DNA of 64,000 nucleotides from Nitrosococcus wardiae (GTDB taxonomy: Bacteria; Pseudomonadota; Gammaproteobacteria; Nitrosococcales; Nitrosococcaceae): NCBI RefSeq assembly GCF_004421105.1, contig NZ_CP038033.1, forward strand, positions 1,135,659 through 1,199,658. The letters run 5' to 3'. How positions within the stretch are numbered: the first letter of the stretch is position 1; each line of letters begins with the position of its first letter. The notes beneath the pieces are model-generated. The model was given only the letters and a program-made list of their open reading frames with translations. It ran no database searches and was not told where the DNA came from. The translations under genes were made by a program, and so were the position numbers. Positions 63,434 through 64,000 of the stretch are shown here, piece after piece.

Positions 63434-64000
63434 TTAGCCGTAATAAGACTCGATATCTTGCCGGCTTAATACCCCATAAATTCGCGTGCTGGTAGGCCCT
63501 ATGCGCCGTTCGACATACAGCATGTTGGCATGGCTGGTATCGAGGATTTCCAGGGCTTCCTGGAGTGTTGCGTGGAAGGGGATAGGTCGGATATCTTCTC
63601 GGGCTGCGGGGATTTCCATGAGATCAAGAAGATCCAGGCTTTCTTCACTTAAGGCCCGGGCCACATCAGCGGCTTGTATCACGGAGATGGGTCGGAAATC
63701 TTGCTTCACCACTACCCAGCGGGGATTTTTTGCTAGGGCTTGGGCCATGGTTTTTCGGTCTATGGTAACGGGGAGTTCCACAAAGCGACGATCCATCACG
63801 CTTGCAACTCCAGTTTGTCGGAGTTTGAGGGCCGTAGGCGCATAATGATAATCCAGACCGCGGGTTCGCAACAGCATCAGAAAGAGGGCTTCCTGATGAA
63901 ACAGTTCTTTCGCTCCCAGATTGGCCACGACCACCGCCAACATTCCTGGAAAGAGAATATGGGGATCGGCCGTCAGTTCCACTAAGGCCATGAGAGCTGC
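63434..64000 (-). CDS. ClC-type chloride channel/antiporter with CBS domains, C-terminal part
   Basis: Partial gene, entering from the right window edge. The visible start MALVELTADPHILFPGMLAVVVANL matches the last membrane helices of ClC proteins and is not a true N-terminus, because the frame continues to the window edge. Two CBS domains follow (ASVMDRRFVELPVTIDRKTMAQALAKNPRWVVVKQDFRPISVI; IRPIPFHATLQEALEILDTSHANMLYVERR), then GVLSRQDIESYYG. CBS pairs sense adenine nucleotides. The protein would exchange or conduct chloride. Confidence 0.82.
   Translation of the reverse strand, partial: AALMALVELTADPHILFPGMLAVVVANLGAKELFHQEALFLMLLRTRGLDYHYAPTALKLRQTGVASVMDRRFVELPVTIDRKTMAQALAKNPRWVVVKQDFRPISVIQAADVARALSEESLDLLDLMEIPAAREDIRPIPFHATLQEALEILDTSHANMLYVERRIGPTSTRIYGVLSRQDIESYYG

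Noticed and set aside
1-64000. CRISPR arrays, tRNA and rRNA genes
   Set aside because: No series of regularly spaced identical repeats and no cloverleaf or rRNA signature was noticed on either strand; a tRNA scan would be decisive.

Overview
The window is a proteobacterial chromosome segment. The encoded proteins (gshB next to tonB, tamA-tamB, glyQ-glyS-gmhB-plsC, cca, prmC, moeB, pmbA) are typical of Gammaproteobacteria, and their flavour suggests a Chromatiales or Nitrosococcus-like organism. That placement rests on remembered protein similarity, not on a search. No rRNA, tRNA or CRISPR array was seen.

Layout. (1) 1-13.5 kb is core: the start of tonB and gshB on the minus strand, then a divergent plus-strand run of tamA-tamB (outer-membrane translocation), glyQ-glyS, gmhB, a PlsC-type acyltransferase and a FimX-like degenerate GGDEF-EAL protein. 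Many of these genes overlap by 4-41 bases. (2) 13.7-15.0 kb is an apparently intact IS4-family insertion sequence with inverted ends and a probable 6-bp target duplication. (3) 15.1-24.1 kb is core again: an APH/kinase fusion, cca and an NDUFA9-like protein on the minus strand; a succinate-semialdehyde-type dehydrogenase, a receiver/coiled-coil protein, prmC and a DUF523-DUF1722 protein on the plus strand. (4) 24.1-36 kb is an accessory hotspot. It holds a retron whose reverse transcriptase is fused to a TIR domain and whose non-coding RNA is recognisable by a 15-bp a1/a2 helix, an AT-rich RelA/SpoT synthetase gene, a higBA toxin-antitoxin pair beside two ~170-bp repeats, a GlxA-type regulator divergent from osmC, orphan conjugation genes traK-traL, a RAYT transposase flanked by inverted REP sequences, and three broken genes (FkbM methyltransferase, photolyase, SDR). 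(5) 36-40.6 kb holds a MerR regulator of the photolyase/CarH type, moeB, a JAMM peptidase, pmbA and a small conserved protein. (6) 40.6-64 kb is a mosaic of stress and envelope genes: K+ channel, Zn alcohol dehydrogenase, SRPBCC protein, metallophosphoesterase, MscS channel, FAD oxidoreductases (one with a Rieske domain), an acidic lipoprotein, a metallothionein missed by length-limited ORF calling, DUF1264, DUF2892, a DUF2868-DUF3482 GTPase pair, pyruvyl transferase, GH13 glucosidase, HtpX and a ClC/CBS protein cut by the window edge. Several decayed genes (nucleotidyltransferase, alpha/beta hydrolase, PQQ sugar dehydrogenase) lie among them.

How it fits together. The clearest candidate for an active accessory system is the retron at 24.58-26.23 kb. 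The a2 arm of its RNA contains the purine-rich ribosome-binding sequence for the reverse transcriptase, so RNA folding and RT translation are probably coupled. Around it the DNA carries REP-like sequences of one family that also bracket the RAYT transposase. Both genes abutting the RAYT unit are truncated exactly at the REPs, which points to RAYT/REP activity in shaping this hotspot. The photoreactivation locus (photolyase plus SDR) has decayed while its likely MerR regulator, with an operator-like repeat upstream, is still open.
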